Assembly (NCBI GenBank): GCA_003223395.1
Contig: QHUZ01000027.1
Location: forward strand, 1 to 44,848
DNA: 44,848 nt
Reading direction: 5' to 3'
From: Gemmatimonadota bacterium
GTDB lineage: Bacteria; Gemmatimonadota; Gemmatimonadetes; Gemmatimonadales; GWC2-71-9
Part shown: in pieces, positions 7,898 to 16,378 of the stretch
Position numbering within the stretch: the stretch's first letter is position 1
Layout: every line of letters begins with the position of its first letter
Made by a program: the position numbers and the translations under genes
Notes under the pieces: model-generated
Seen by the model: only the letters and a program-made list of their open reading frames with translations
The model's database searches: none
Told to the model about the DNA's origin: nothing

Positions 7898-8869
7898 CTA
7901 ATCGTGCGCCGTGATCGTATTCCAGCGCTCGCGGATCTTCATCGCCAAGGCCTCGGGAGTCTCGGTGGCATCGAGTGACCAGACTTCCGGCGCACGGCGC
8001 ACGGCGTACGGCGTACGCAGTTGATTTCGAAACCAGGTGTCTTGGCGTTTCGCGTAACGCCGAGTAGACACCAGTATGGAGTCACGCAACGCACTCTCGG
8101 ACAACTGTCCGTTCAACATCGCGACCACCTCCCGATACCCGATTCCATCGAGTCCCGCCGCATCCGGTGCGACCCCGGCATCCAGCTGGCGCTGCACTTC
8201 GGCCACGAGCCCGGCGGCAAGCATCTGATCGACGCGGGTCGCGAGCCGGCGATGCAGGACTTCACGCGGCACGGTGAGGTGAATGTACCAAGGCCGGAGC
8301 GTTCCGCTTTCACGGGCTTCCCGTTGCCACCACGACAGGGCGTGCCCCGTCAGCAACGCCACCTCGACCGCCCGGGCCGCACGCTGCCGGCCCCCGCCGA
8401 GAAACGCCGGGTCGAGCCGTCCCGCCCACCGTGCCAGATCGGCGCCCTCCAGCGATTCGGACCAGCGGCGCAGCTGCTCGCGCCGCTCCGGATCGAACGG
8501 GGGCTCACGAAACAGGCCTTCGGCGAGGGCGCGGATGTACAGCCCCGTGCCGCCCACGACGATCGGCTCGACGCCCTGCCCCGCGGAGCGCGTTTCCGCA
8601 ATCCAACCAGCGGCGTCACGGGCGAACCGTCCGGCGCTGTAACGCTCGCCGGGCGCCACGAGGTCCAGCCCGCGATGCGGGACCCGCGCCTGCGTCTCGC
8701 GATCCGGCTTCGCGGTGCCGATGTCGAGGCCGCGATACACCTGGCGCGCGTCGGCCGAGATCACGGTGATGGGCGTGAGGGCAGCGAGTGCGACGGCGAC
8801 GGCGGTTTTGCCGACGCCGGTGGGGCCTACGATGACTGGTGTCTGGTGTCTGGTGTCAGGTACGGCCAA
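7898..8869 (-). CDS. miaA: tRNA dimethylallyltransferase
   Basis: Adds the isopentenyl group to A37 of tRNAs reading UNN codons. The P-loop GPTGVGKTAVAVALA and SADARQVYRGLDIGTAKP are classical, as are GGTGLYIRALAEG and the C-terminal RRYAKRQDTWFRNQ. No ATG precedes the P-loop in this frame. The TTG at 8869 is the best start, overlaps mutL by 14 bases and yields 323 residues. Three GACACCA units lie between that start and the P-loop, and a second heptamer array encodes part of the C-terminus (about residues 283-292). Confidence 0.92.
   Translation of the reverse strand: MAVPDTRHQTPVIVGPTGVGKTAVAVALAALTPITVISADARQVYRGLDIGTAKPDRETQARVPHRGLDLVAPGERYSAGRFARDAAGWIAETRSAGQGVEPIVVGGTGLYIRALAEGLFREPPFDPERREQLRRWSESLEGADLARWAGRLDPAFLGGGRQRAARAVEVALLTGHALSWWQREARESGTLRPWYIHLTVPREVLHRRLATRVDQMLAAGLVAEVQRQLDAGVAPDAAGLDGIGYREVVAMLNGQLSESALRDSILVSTRRYAKRQDTWFRNQLRTPYAVRRAPEVWSLDATETPEALAMKIRERWNTITAHD
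7991..8018 (-). repeat. Heptamer tandem array in the miaA C-terminal coding region
   Basis: Four contiguous 7-base units, two reading CCGTGCG and two close to CCGTACG on the coding strand. They encode a stretch in the poorly conserved C-terminal tail of MiaA. The unit is shared with the birA array at 4564-4598, although the two genes are unrelated. Confidence 0.75.
8837..8857 (-). repeat. Perfect triple heptamer GACACCA at the mutL/miaA junction
   Basis: Three identical 7-base units on the coding strand. The first begins inside the mutL TGA stop, and all three lie between the proposed miaA TTG start and its P-loop. A change of one unit would shift the miaA frame relative to that start. Confidence 0.9.
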
Positions 8870-10541
8870 ACCGCCGTTCCAATTCCTCTTTGGGGAGCTG
8901 CACCATGCTGGGGCGGCCGTGCACGTCATGGGCGGGGAGCGTTGCCGTGAGTAAGCGCACCACCAGCTCGCGCATCTCGCCGGCGTCCAGCGTCTGTCCG
9001 GCCTTGATCGCCGCCCGACACGCGTACGTCGCCGCAAAGCGCTCCAAGCGATTTTGCCAGCCACCAAACCGGCCGCCGGCCAGATCGGCGACGAGCTCCT
9101 GCAGGCAGCGAGCGGCCTCGAAACGTGGATGGGGGTTCGGCGCGGTATGCACGACGATGCTGCGGCCGGAGAACGGCTCGATCTCGTAGCCGATGCGCGC
9201 CAGCAGCTCGCGATGCGCGTCGATCGCATCGAGCTCGGCGGGCGCGAAGTCGAGGGTGAGCGGCAGCAAGAGGCGCTGCGCGGGTGCGCCGTCACCCGAC
9301 AACTGGCGCATCACGTCCTCGTACAGCACACGCTCGTGGGCTGAATGCTGGTCGACGATGCTGACCGCCTGGCTGGTTTGGAAAACGATATACGTATCGA
9401 AGAGCTGAAGAAGAGGCGGTGTCGGCTGTCGGCCATCAGCCATCGGCTGTCCCCCGCCGAAGAGCTCCAATGGCACGCCGAGGCCACCGAAGGCCGATGG
9501 CTGATAGCTGACGGCTCCCAAGGGCGCGGCTGCCTCCAGCGGCGCCAGCGCTTCTCTCACAGCCTCCTCAACCACCCTTTCGACGAAGAACTTGTCGCGA
9601 AACCGCGCTTCGAGTTTTGCCGGGTGGACGTTCACATCGACCGCGTCGCCGGGTAGGTCGAGAAACAAGAGCAGCGACGGCCGGTCGCCGGGCGCGATCG
9701 TTGAGCGATAGCCTGCCTCAGCGGCGCGCAGGATGAACGGATCGCGAATGGGGCGGCCGCGGACGAACACGTAGCCCTTCCGGCCTGCCGGGCGGGCCTG
9801 CGCCGGACGCTGCACGAGTCCCGTGACCTCCAGCGGCCCCGCGCGGTGCGAGACCGCGAGCAGCGTGTCCGCCAGCTCGCCGCCCCAGAGGGCGTGTACG
9901 CGATCGATGAGCCGCGCTGCCGGAGGACAGTCGACCAACCCGCGACCGTCGCTCGTCAGCGAGAACGCCACGTCGGGGCGCGTGAGCGCGAGGACCGTGA
10001 GCGCTTCGACCGCCGCCCGCGTCTCCGTGGCCGTCGCGCGCAGGAATTTCCGCCGCGCCGGCGTGTTGTAGAACAGGCCGCGCACCGTGACCGTGGTGCC
10101 GCGCTGGCGCGCGGTCTCCTCCGCGCTTTCACCGTCGAGCTTCCCGCCGGTCACGCGCAGGCGCGTCGCCGCATCACCGTCGGCGCACGTTTCCAGCTCG
10201 AAGCGCGACACGGAAGCGATCGCCGGCAGCGCCTCACCGCGAAATCCGAACGTCCCAACGCCGATCAAGTCGGTGGCCGTGCGAATCTTGCTCGTCGCGT
10301 GGCGTTGCAGAGCGAGCTGTGCGTCTTCCCGATCCATCCCCGAGCCGTCGTCGCTCACGCGGATCAGGTTCTTGCCGCCATCCTCCAGCTCCACCCGGAT
10401 CGCGTGCGCGCCGGCATCGAGCGCGTTCTCGACCAGCTCCTTCACGACCGACGCGGGGCGCTCGACGACCTCGCCGGCCGCGATCTGGTCGGCGACGTTC
10501 CCGGCAAGCACGTGGACGCGCGCACGCGCGAGCACACTCAC
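8856..10541 (-). CDS. mutL: DNA mismatch repair protein MutL
   Basis: Mismatch-repair ATPase that links MutS to strand incision. GHKL motifs are clear: NVADQIAAGEVVERPASVVK, ELVENALDAGA, SDDGSGM and GTFGFRGEALPAIASV. The C-terminal domain holds DQHSAHERVLYE (about residues 395-406), a close match to the DQHA(X)2E(X)4E endonuclease motif, plus HGRP and a final ERRFGR. A nicking MutL is therefore likely, although the usual CPHGRP box reads HDVHGRP. The linker contains two inverted heptamer arrays. The GTG start at 10541 overlaps the batD-batE stop as GTGA. No mutS is present nearby. Confidence 0.96.
   Translation of the reverse strand: MSVLARARVHVLAGNVADQIAAGEVVERPASVVKELVENALDAGAHAIRVELEDGGKNLIRVSDDGSGMDREDAQLALQRHATSKIRTATDLIGVGTFGFRGEALPAIASVSRFELETCADGDAATRLRVTGGKLDGESAEETARQRGTTVTVRGLFYNTPARRKFLRATATETRAAVEALTVLALTRPDVAFSLTSDGRGLVDCPPAARLIDRVHALWGGELADTLLAVSHRAGPLEVTGLVQRPAQARPAGRKGYVFVRGRPIRDPFILRAAEAGYRSTIAPGDRPSLLLFLDLPGDAVDVNVHPAKLEARFRDKFFVERVVEEAVREALAPLEAAAPLGAVSYQPSAFGGLGVPLELFGGGQPMADGRQPTPPLLQLFDTYIVFQTSQAVSIVDQHSAHERVLYEDVMRQLSGDGAPAQRLLLPLTLDFAPAELDAIDAHRELLARIGYEIEPFSGRSIVVHTAPNPHPRFEAARCLQELVADLAGGRFGGWQNRLERFAATYACRAAIKAGQTLDAGEMRELVVRLLTATLPAHDVHGRPSMVQLPKEELERRFGRT
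9416..9450 (-). repeat. Heptamer tandem array 1 in the mutL linker
   Basis: Five 7-base units; on the coding strand they approximate the consensus C-Y-G-A-Y-R-G (CCGATGG and CTGATGG are exact members). They encode about residues 363-375 of MutL, between the ATPase and dimerisation domains. Confidence 0.78.
9487..9514 (+). repeat. Heptamer tandem array 2 in the mutL linker, inverted relative to array 1
   Basis: Four units of the same family (CCGAAGG, CCGATGG and relatives) read on the plus strand. Thirteen bases (9493-9505) are the exact reverse complement of 9435-9447 in array 1, so the mRNA could fold into a hairpin here. The array encodes about residues 342-351 of MutL. Confidence 0.78.
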
Positions 10542-12910
10542 AATCCCGTGATCTCCCCTCCGAGCACCCAGCCGTGGATTCCGTCACTGCGATGGACTTC
10601 GATCCACGGACCATAGCCGCGGCCGACGAGGAGCGCACCACCCGCTTGCACCGTGGCCGCCGCACTCGCGCCGCCGTAGGGCGCGGCGCGCACCGGCGCC
10701 GCGTCGGCGATCACCACCGCGACCGGCTGAGCGCGGCGCCGCCATTCGAGCGCGCCAAGGACCGACGCCCCGATCGCAACGGCCCCAAACAGGAGCAAGA
10801 CGATCCGCTGGCGCCCGCCAACAGCCACCGTCAGCCAGAGCAGCACCCACCCCACCGCGGCGATCAACCCCCACTCGGCCGGCGTCGCCCACCCCACGCT
10901 CAGCATCTGCTCGGTCACCGGATCCGGCGCCGGCAACAACCGCAGCGCCCGTCGAATCGTGGCATCGCGCGGCGCGAGGCGCGCCGCCCGAATCCATGCC
11001 GCCGTCGCCTTGCCGTCCGCCCCCGCGCGAAACAGTGTCGCGCCGAGGTTGTACCAGTGTGCCGGATCGCGCGGCTCGCGCGCGGCCCGTGCGGCGAAGG
11101 AATCGGCCGCGGCGCGCAGGGCTCCCGCTTCGAACAGCGCTTCCGCGCTCGGCGTCTGCGATTGCTGGGCACAAACATTCCCTGCGATCACCAGGAGAAT
11201 CCCGACCACGGTCAGCGTCGCATGCGGCCGCCGCACCCCGCCCGAACGCTCGGCGCCCAATACGCCCAGCACCTGCTCGATTTCTGCGGCGAGTTCCGTG
11301 GCGTCCCCCAGACCGCGCGGGCCGTAGCGCGCGGCGCGCAGGCGGTCGCGCAACCGCTTCACGTGATCGGCCACGGCGCTGTCCACACCAGCCGCGCGGA
11401 GCGCCTGGGCCAGCCCGTCGCCGTCGCGCGCGAACGGGTCCGAGACGTGGCTCGACAGCACGGCGAGGAAGTCCCGTTCCAGCTTGCCCAGCGGCGTCAG
11501 CTCGGGCCCGGCGGCCACGACAGCGGCGGCGGGCGCGCGCTGTCGGCGGCGGCTCGCGAGCAACGCGATAAACGGCGGCACGACGAGCAGCGCGACCCAC
11601 CCTTGCCACCCGAAACGCCAGGTCAGGCGATCGACCGGGAGGTCACCTCGCGCAGGCAGCAACGGAGGCAGGACCCGCGCCGCGCGTGGCTCCGCACCCG
11701 GTGCGACCGCGAGTGCGCGCGCGGGGGCCGCCGCCATCTCGTAGCGACCGGCCGTTGCATTGAAGTACGGGTACCGGACCTCTGGCAGCACGAAATTGCC
11801 GGACGAATCGGGCACGGCGAGGAAATGAAACGTCTTGCTGCCGGCGATGCGCCCGGCGTCTGTCGCCAGCCGCATTTCTGTTTGCGCCGGATAGGAGCGG
11901 AAGCCGGTCGGCCATCGCAGCCCGGGCTCTGGTGCGGGCCACAACGCGACGTTGCCGATGCCGCTGATCGTGAGCTCCGCCTCGACCGGCTCGCCGACCC
12001 GCGTGCTGGTCTGATCGATCTGCAGATCCAGACTCAGCTTTTCTCCGACGACGTTCGTCGGGGCATTGGGTGGATTGGCGGGCGGCAGGGGCAACACGGT
12101 GATCGCAATCGAGTCACTGCGCAGGGTGTAGCGTTCTTCGCGGCTGAAAAACGAGAATGTGACCGGGAGCGCGTACTCGACCGACGCCGGCGGCACAATG
12201 AGTCGGCCGGATACGAGCGGGAAGACGACCTGGTGCGCGATGAACAGATCCATCCAGCGCCCGTTCACCTGTCGCGACAGCGCCGCGCCGGACGATGCCG
12301 CCGTGGGATAGGCCCACACTCCCTCCGGCGTCACGAGCGTCAGCAGCGGCGGCCGTCGCATGCGCTCGCCCAGGTCGCGCGGAATCCACGCCGCGGCGAT
12401 CAGGTCCACCTGCTGGCCGGCGAAAACGGTATCGCTCGGCACGAGCATCGTGAGGGCGACTTTATCGGCGCGCCGCGAGACCGGCGCCGGCGTGGCTTCG
12501 AGCAGTGAGCGGGCCAGCGGACTCAGGGTGGACGTCATCCGATCGGCGGCGCTGTCAACGGTGATGAGAATCGGATCCGTTGCGACAATGCTGCCGCCCT
12601 GACGCGCGCGCACCGGTCCGATGAGCAACGCCCCCGGCTGCTGCGCGCGCAGCGTCAGCTCGCGCACCGTCGTGCGGATCGACCCGGCGCCGCCGCTGAT
12701 CGCGACTTCCGTCATATCGCGAGAACCGACGATCGCAAATCCGTTCAGCGTGGGCGGCGTGATGTCGACGGGATCTGCCGCACGGGTGTGCGCGCGAATC
12801 GTCAGCATGAGCTCCTCGCCGACACGCAGGCGGGTGCGATCCACACTGGCGGTCACCTCCGCCCCCTGAACGACGAGTAGTGCCGTGACGAACGGGACGA
12901 TCCCGGTCAC
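10538..12910 (-). CDS. BatD-BatE fusion: oxygen-tolerance-type protein with TPR and SH3-like ends
   Basis: Envelope protein of the MoxR-Bat system. The GTG at 12910 (GTGA overlap with the preceding gene) gives a signal peptide, then several beta-rich BatD repeats (VTASVDRTRLRVGEELMLTI; SLDLQIDQTSTRVGEPVEAE) and a membrane helix near 435-455 (VALLVVPPFIALLASRR). A second signal-like segment follows near 565-580 (VGILLVIAGNVCAQQ), then TPR motifs (EPRDPAHWYNLGATLFRAG), two more helices and an SH3-like C-terminus (APVRAAPYGG to GWVLGGEITGL). An in-frame GTG at 11236, just before the second signal-like segment, could start a separate 232-residue BatE. No stop separates the halves. Confidence 0.85.
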   Translation of the reverse strand: MTGIVPFVTALLVVQGAEVTASVDRTRLRVGEELMLTIRAHTRAADPVDITPPTLNGFAIVGSRDMTEVAISGGAGSIRTTVRELTLRAQQPGALLIGPVRARQGGSIVATDPILITVDSAADRMTSTLSPLARSLLEATPAPVSRRADKVALTMLVPSDTVFAGQQVDLIAAAWIPRDLGERMRRPPLLTLVTPEGVWAYPTAASSGAALSRQVNGRWMDLFIAHQVVFPLVSGRLIVPPASVEYALPVTFSFFSREERYTLRSDSIAITVLPLPPANPPNAPTNVVGEKLSLDLQIDQTSTRVGEPVEAELTISGIGNVALWPAPEPGLRWPTGFRSYPAQTEMRLATDAGRIAGSKTFHFLAVPDSSGNFVLPEVRYPYFNATAGRYEMAAAPARALAVAPGAEPRAARVLPPLLPARGDLPVDRLTWRFGWQGWVALLVVPPFIALLASRRRQRAPAAAVVAAGPELTPLGKLERDFLAVLSSHVSDPFARDGDGLAQALRAAGVDSAVADHVKRLRDRLRAARYGPRGLGDATELAAEIEQVLGVLGAERSGGVRRPHATLTVVGILLVIAGNVCAQQSQTPSAEALFEAGALRAAADSFAARAAREPRDPAHWYNLGATLFRAGADGKATAAWIRAARLAPRDATIRRALRLLPAPDPVTEQMLSVGWATPAEWGLIAAVGWVLLWLTVAVGGRQRIVLLLFGAVAIGASVLGALEWRRRAQPVAVVIADAAPVRAAPYGGASAAATVQAGGALLVGRGYGPWIEVHRSDGIHGWVLGGEITGL

Positions 12911-14553
12911 CAGTCTTTCACTCCCGCCGGCGCGGCGCGCCGCGTGCGGCCCGTACGATCGCGACGCGTCCGCAGCTCTTCCTGGCCGATCGAGCGCAAG
13001 ACTTGATCGGCCTGCGATTCGCTCATCCCGCCTCCGCCTGCGCTGGGAGGCGGCGGTGGCTGCTGTGGCTGGCCACCTCCTCCGCCCGACGGCGGAGGGG
13101 GCGGATTTGGTTTGTTCGCCTGGCCACCGCCGCCGCGCCGTTGGCGGTTGACCAGCTCCAGATTCCATTTCGCGCGGACGTGATACGGCTTGAGCAACAG
13201 CGCCTCGCGATAGGCGCGCTCGGCATCGGCGAGGTGCGCCTCGCGGCTGGCCGTGTCCGCCTTCGCCTGGAGCAGCGCGAGCAGGCCCATGTTGTAGAGC
13301 GCGCGAAACCGCAGCTCGGGATCGAGCGAGGTCGAGGCGTGCGCGAGGGTCGAGCGCGCGAGTGTGGGATCGCCGGCGGCGAGTGCCGCGGTCCCCGCGT
13401 TGTACCAGGCTGTGTCGTCGTCCTCGTGGGCCTTCAAGTCCGCGAGATAGGCAGTCGCGGCCGCCCGCACGTCCCCTTTGTCCCACGCTTTCTCCGCCGG
13501 AGAGCGAGGCCGCTGGGCGTGGACGGCGCTTGGGGCCCCGATACACCCGAGCAGACCGATGAGCGCGGCGGTGCGACGCGTGAGCGTCTGTGACCCCAGC
13601 ACGAGCGCCGCCAGCAGGAGCGGGATCCATGCGCGCGGCCGCCCCCGCTGCGTGCGGCTCTCGATCGCGGTCGCCCGCTTGTACGACGCCACGAGATCGC
13701 GCACGGCACCGGCCTGGTCGGGCAACTCCGCGGCAACAATCGTCCCCTGCGCGGCGTCGGCCACCGCTCCGAGCACATCTTCGCGTCTGCTGGTAAGGAC
13801 CGGATTCCCCGTTTCATCCTGCTGCCACGAAACCAGGGTCCCGCGATCGTCGCGCACGGGAATCTTGGTGGGCTGGCGCCCGCCTTCGGCTACGAGGATC
13901 AGATGAATGCCGAGCACCGCGAGACGACGCGCCTCCTGCACCGACTGTGTGAGGGAGTCGTGGGCTTCGCCGTCCGTGAACACGACGAGCACGCGGTCGG
14001 CGATCTCCGGGCTGGCATGCAGCAGGTCGATCCCCTGCGCCAGCGCCGGCGCCAGCGACGTACCGCCCTCCGATGCAACGTCGGGATCGAGGGCATCGAG
14101 ATAGAGTGTGAGCGCCGAGCCATCCACCGACAGCGGCGACAGGATGTAGCTCGTGCCCGCGAATGCCGATAGGCCGAGGCGATCGCCATCGAGGTCTTGC
14201 ACGAGGCGCCGCGCTTCGCGCAACGCCCTGCCCAACCGGCTCGGCTTGACGTCTTCGGCCAGCATCGAGCGCGAGATGTCGATGGCGATGACGAGGTTGA
14301 GCCCGCGCGTTTCGGTGACGATCCGCTCTTCGCCCCAGCGCGGCCCCGACAGCGCGACCGCGGCCAACCCGGCGGCGAGGCCCAGCGCAGGCGCCCCGAG
14401 CTTCCCCGCCGCCCGCGCGATGCGCGCGGTGCTCTCCGACCACGCGGCTGCCCGCCGGACTCGCACACGGCGCGCCCACGCAGCCGCGCCCCAGACAGCG
14501 CCGGCGACCACGGGAGCGAGGATAATGACGACCGGCGCGTCGAACGTGATCAT
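12907..14553 (-). CDS. BatB-BatC fusion: VWA domain membrane protein with C-terminal TPRs
   Basis: Residues 1-30 and 52-70 are membrane segments. A von Willebrand A domain covers about 85-260 with a complete MIDAS (D92, S94, S96 in DISRS; Thr165; Asp194 in FTDGEAHD). A membrane helix (309-320) is followed by a second hydrophobic stretch ending PSAVHAQ at about 347, which looks like a signal peptidase site. TPRs (about 352-470) and a Gly/Pro-rich tail complete the 548 residues. BatB and BatC are separate genes in many Bacteroidetes and spirochaetes; here they are one ORF. ATGA and GTGA overlaps flank it. Confidence 0.87.
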   Translation of the reverse strand: MITFDAPVVIILAPVVAGAVWGAAAWARRVRVRRAAAWSESTARIARAAGKLGAPALGLAAGLAAVALSGPRWGEERIVTETRGLNLVIAIDISRSMLAEDVKPSRLGRALREARRLVQDLDGDRLGLSAFAGTSYILSPLSVDGSALTLYLDALDPDVASEGGTSLAPALAQGIDLLHASPEIADRVLVVFTDGEAHDSLTQSVQEARRLAVLGIHLILVAEGGRQPTKIPVRDDRGTLVSWQQDETGNPVLTSRREDVLGAVADAAQGTIVAAELPDQAGAVRDLVASYKRATAIESRTQRGRPRAWIPLLLAALVLGSQTLTRRTAALIGLLGCIGAPSAVHAQRPRSPAEKAWDKGDVRAAATAYLADLKAHEDDDTAWYNAGTAALAAGDPTLARSTLAHASTSLDPELRFRALYNMGLLALLQAKADTASREAHLADAERAYREALLLKPYHVRAKWNLELVNRQRRGGGGQANKPNPPPPPSGGGGGQPQQPPPPPSAGGGGMSESQADQVLRSIGQEELRTRRDRTGRTRRAAPAGVKDW

Positions 14554-15530
14554 GGCACGCGCACCGCGAATGTGCCGGCAAGGACGAGCTCGAGGGCCAG
14601 GGCCAGCAGCCCGATTCCGAGCGGGACGCGATACGCCTCTTCGAAACGATGGTAGACGAGATGCTGCACCGGGGTCTTCTCGAGCCGGTTGATCTCCGCA
14701 AAGATGTTCGAGAGCGAGGCGGCGTCCGTGGCGCGGAAGTATCGGCCGCCCGTCGTATGCGCGATCTCGCCGAGCAGTTGCTCATCGATCTTTACCGGCA
14801 TCGTCTCGTAGCGCAGGCCCAGCGGTCCCTGCCCCGTTGGGACAGGCGCCTCGCCCTGCGTCCCGACGCCGATCGTATAGATCTTGATGCCGAACGCCGC
14901 GGCCGCCTGTGCCGCCGTGCGCGGATCCACCGTGCCCTTGTTGTTCTCTCCATCGGTGAGCAAGACGACGACTTTGCTCTTCCCCGGCGCGCGACGCAGG
15001 CGGTTGGCGCTCGTCGCGATCGCGGTGCCGATCGCGGTGCCGTCTTCCAGGATGCCGACGCGCATCTGACGGATCGCTTCTTCGAGCACTTCATAGTCGG
15101 TGGTGATCGGCACCTGGGTGAGCGCCTGTCCCGCGAACGCGACAAGCCCGATTCGATCCGAGGAGCGCGCGCGAACGAATTCCGTCGCGGTACGGCGTGC
15201 GACGTCGAGCCGATTGTTCGGCGAGAAGTCTTCCGCGAGCATGCTGCTGGAGATATCCAGCGCCAGGACGATCGAGATGCCTTCGCTGCGCAGCTCGGCG
15301 CGCGCCGAACCGAGGCGCGGCCCGGCCGCGGCGACGATCCATGCCGCCAGACAGAACGACCGGAGCGACACCGGCAGGCGCGCGATCCACAGCCGTTCCG
15401 CGGGACCGACCGCGGGACGCACGTCGCTCATCGGCGCGCCGGCGAGACGGGAAAGCCGCTGCTTGCGCCACCACCACCACAACGGCAAGCCGAGGAGCAG
15501 GACGAGCAGGACTGGCCGCGCGAACGTCAT
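14550..15530 (-). CDS. batA: BatA-type VWA domain membrane protein
   Basis: Partner of MoxR-type chaperone ATPases in the Bat system, implicated in stress or aerotolerance and metal-dependent complex assembly. The 326 residues begin with a hydrophobic helix (PVLLVLLLGLPLWWWWRKQR), a second helix near 55-70, and a VWA domain with MIDAS D92, S94, S96 (LDISSSM) and LTDGENNKG. A last helix closes the C-terminus (LGIGLLALALELVLAGTFAV). The ATG at 15530 was preferred because it restores the standard BatA N-terminus and makes an ATGA overlap. Confidence 0.9.
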   Translation of the reverse strand: MTFARPVLLVLLLGLPLWWWWRKQRLSRLAGAPMSDVRPAVGPAERLWIARLPVSLRSFCLAAWIVAAAGPRLGSARAELRSEGISIVLALDISSSMLAEDFSPNNRLDVARRTATEFVRARSSDRIGLVAFAGQALTQVPITTDYEVLEEAIRQMRVGILEDGTAIGTAIATSANRLRRAPGKSKVVVLLTDGENNKGTVDPRTAAQAAAAFGIKIYTIGVGTQGEAPVPTGQGPLGLRYETMPVKIDEQLLGEIAHTTGGRYFRATDAASLSNIFAEINRLEKTPVQHLVYHRFEEAYRVPLGIGLLALALELVLAGTFAVRVP

Positions 15531-16378
15531 CGCGGTGCCCCCCCTCCTCCCCCTCCGCCGTTGGTGCTCAGCTCCCGCGCGAGCGCGCGCGCTCGCGCCG
15601 CGAGTGGGGCGACTTCCACGCCGTGCGCGGTCGCAAACGCGACCTGATCGAGTCCGAGCAACAGCTCGCGCAGATCGCGCAGCGGCGCAGTGGGCCGCGC
15701 GCGTTCGACGACGGCCAGGCACTCTTCCGTGCTGAGTGCCTCGTGGGCATCCGGGATGGCGTGCGACAGCGCACGGCGCAGGCGTTGCGCGGCACGCGCA
15801 GCCACCGCCTTCGGCTCGCCTGCCGCCAACCACCGCGCATCCGAAACCTCGGCAGCGACTGCCAGATCCGGACCGGCGAGGACGCGCCGTGGCGCGCGAC
15901 GCCGCCAGAGCATGAGCAGGAGCAAGCTGCCAGCGGCCAGCAGAACGGCGGCAATCACCGGGAAGGGGCTGGACCGGTCGAGCCGCAGCGGGCCGAGGGA
16001 TGGCTGTGGAGCCGGCGACCGCACGCTATCCGGGATGACGCTCGCGACGTGGAACGTCGCAGTCCCGCCGGACAGGGAGTCCGCGGAACCGTCGGGACCG
16101 AGGCGCCACAGCGGCGGCATATCCAGGTTGATCTCGCCCGGCGTCCAGGCGACGACTGTGTAGCGCACGACCCACCCGCCCGGAGCCGCCAGCACCACCG
16201 GATCGCCAAGCGGCTCCGCGACGGTCGCCGACGCGAGCTTGCCCACGCGGACGCGCCAGCCGGCGGACGTCGCGACCGCGCGCTCGAGCTGAATCGTGTC
16301 GCCGACGGTCGGCTGACTCGGTGCGGCGACCCAGCCGTTTGCCTGGACAACGAGCAGCAGGAGCGCTGGTGCGATCAT
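15527..16378 (-). CDS. Single-span envelope protein of the MoxR-Bat cluster, 283 aa
   Basis: The product has a signal-like N-terminus (MIAPALLLLVVQANGWVAAP), an extracytoplasmic beta-rich part (about 20-140), one membrane helix (FPVIAAVLLAAGSLLLLML), and a cytoplasmic helical region ending in eight glycines. This layout and its place between DUF58 and batA resemble the DUF4381-like or BatD-like partners found in other MoxR operons, but I cannot assign a family with confidence. Both ends overlap neighbours as ATGA. Confidence 0.75.
   Translation of the reverse strand: MIAPALLLLVVQANGWVAAPSQPTVGDTIQLERAVATSAGWRVRVGKLASATVAEPLGDPVVLAAPGGWVVRYTVVAWTPGEINLDMPPLWRLGPDGSADSLSGGTATFHVASVIPDSVRSPAPQPSLGPLRLDRSSPFPVIAAVLLAAGSLLLLMLWRRRAPRRVLAGPDLAVAAEVSDARWLAAGEPKAVAARAAQRLRRALSHAIPDAHEALSTEECLAVVERARPTAPLRDLRELLLGLDQVAFATAHGVEVAPLAARARALARELSTNGGGGGGGAPR

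Noticed and set aside
9416-9514. Possible CRISPR array
   Set aside because: Units are 7 bases without spacers and lie in frame within mutL; no cas genes are present.
10319-12508. Long plus-strand ORF of 729 codons opposite mutL and batD-batE
   Set aside because: Antisense shadow of two clear genes. The translation is Arg/Pro/Gln-rich with no domain, as expected from GC-rich third positions.
12907-13630. Single 1030-codon ORF covering batD and antisense of batB-batC
   Set aside because: The first 240 codons are the wrong frame of the BatB-BatC gene; the GTG at 12910 with signal peptide is the real start.
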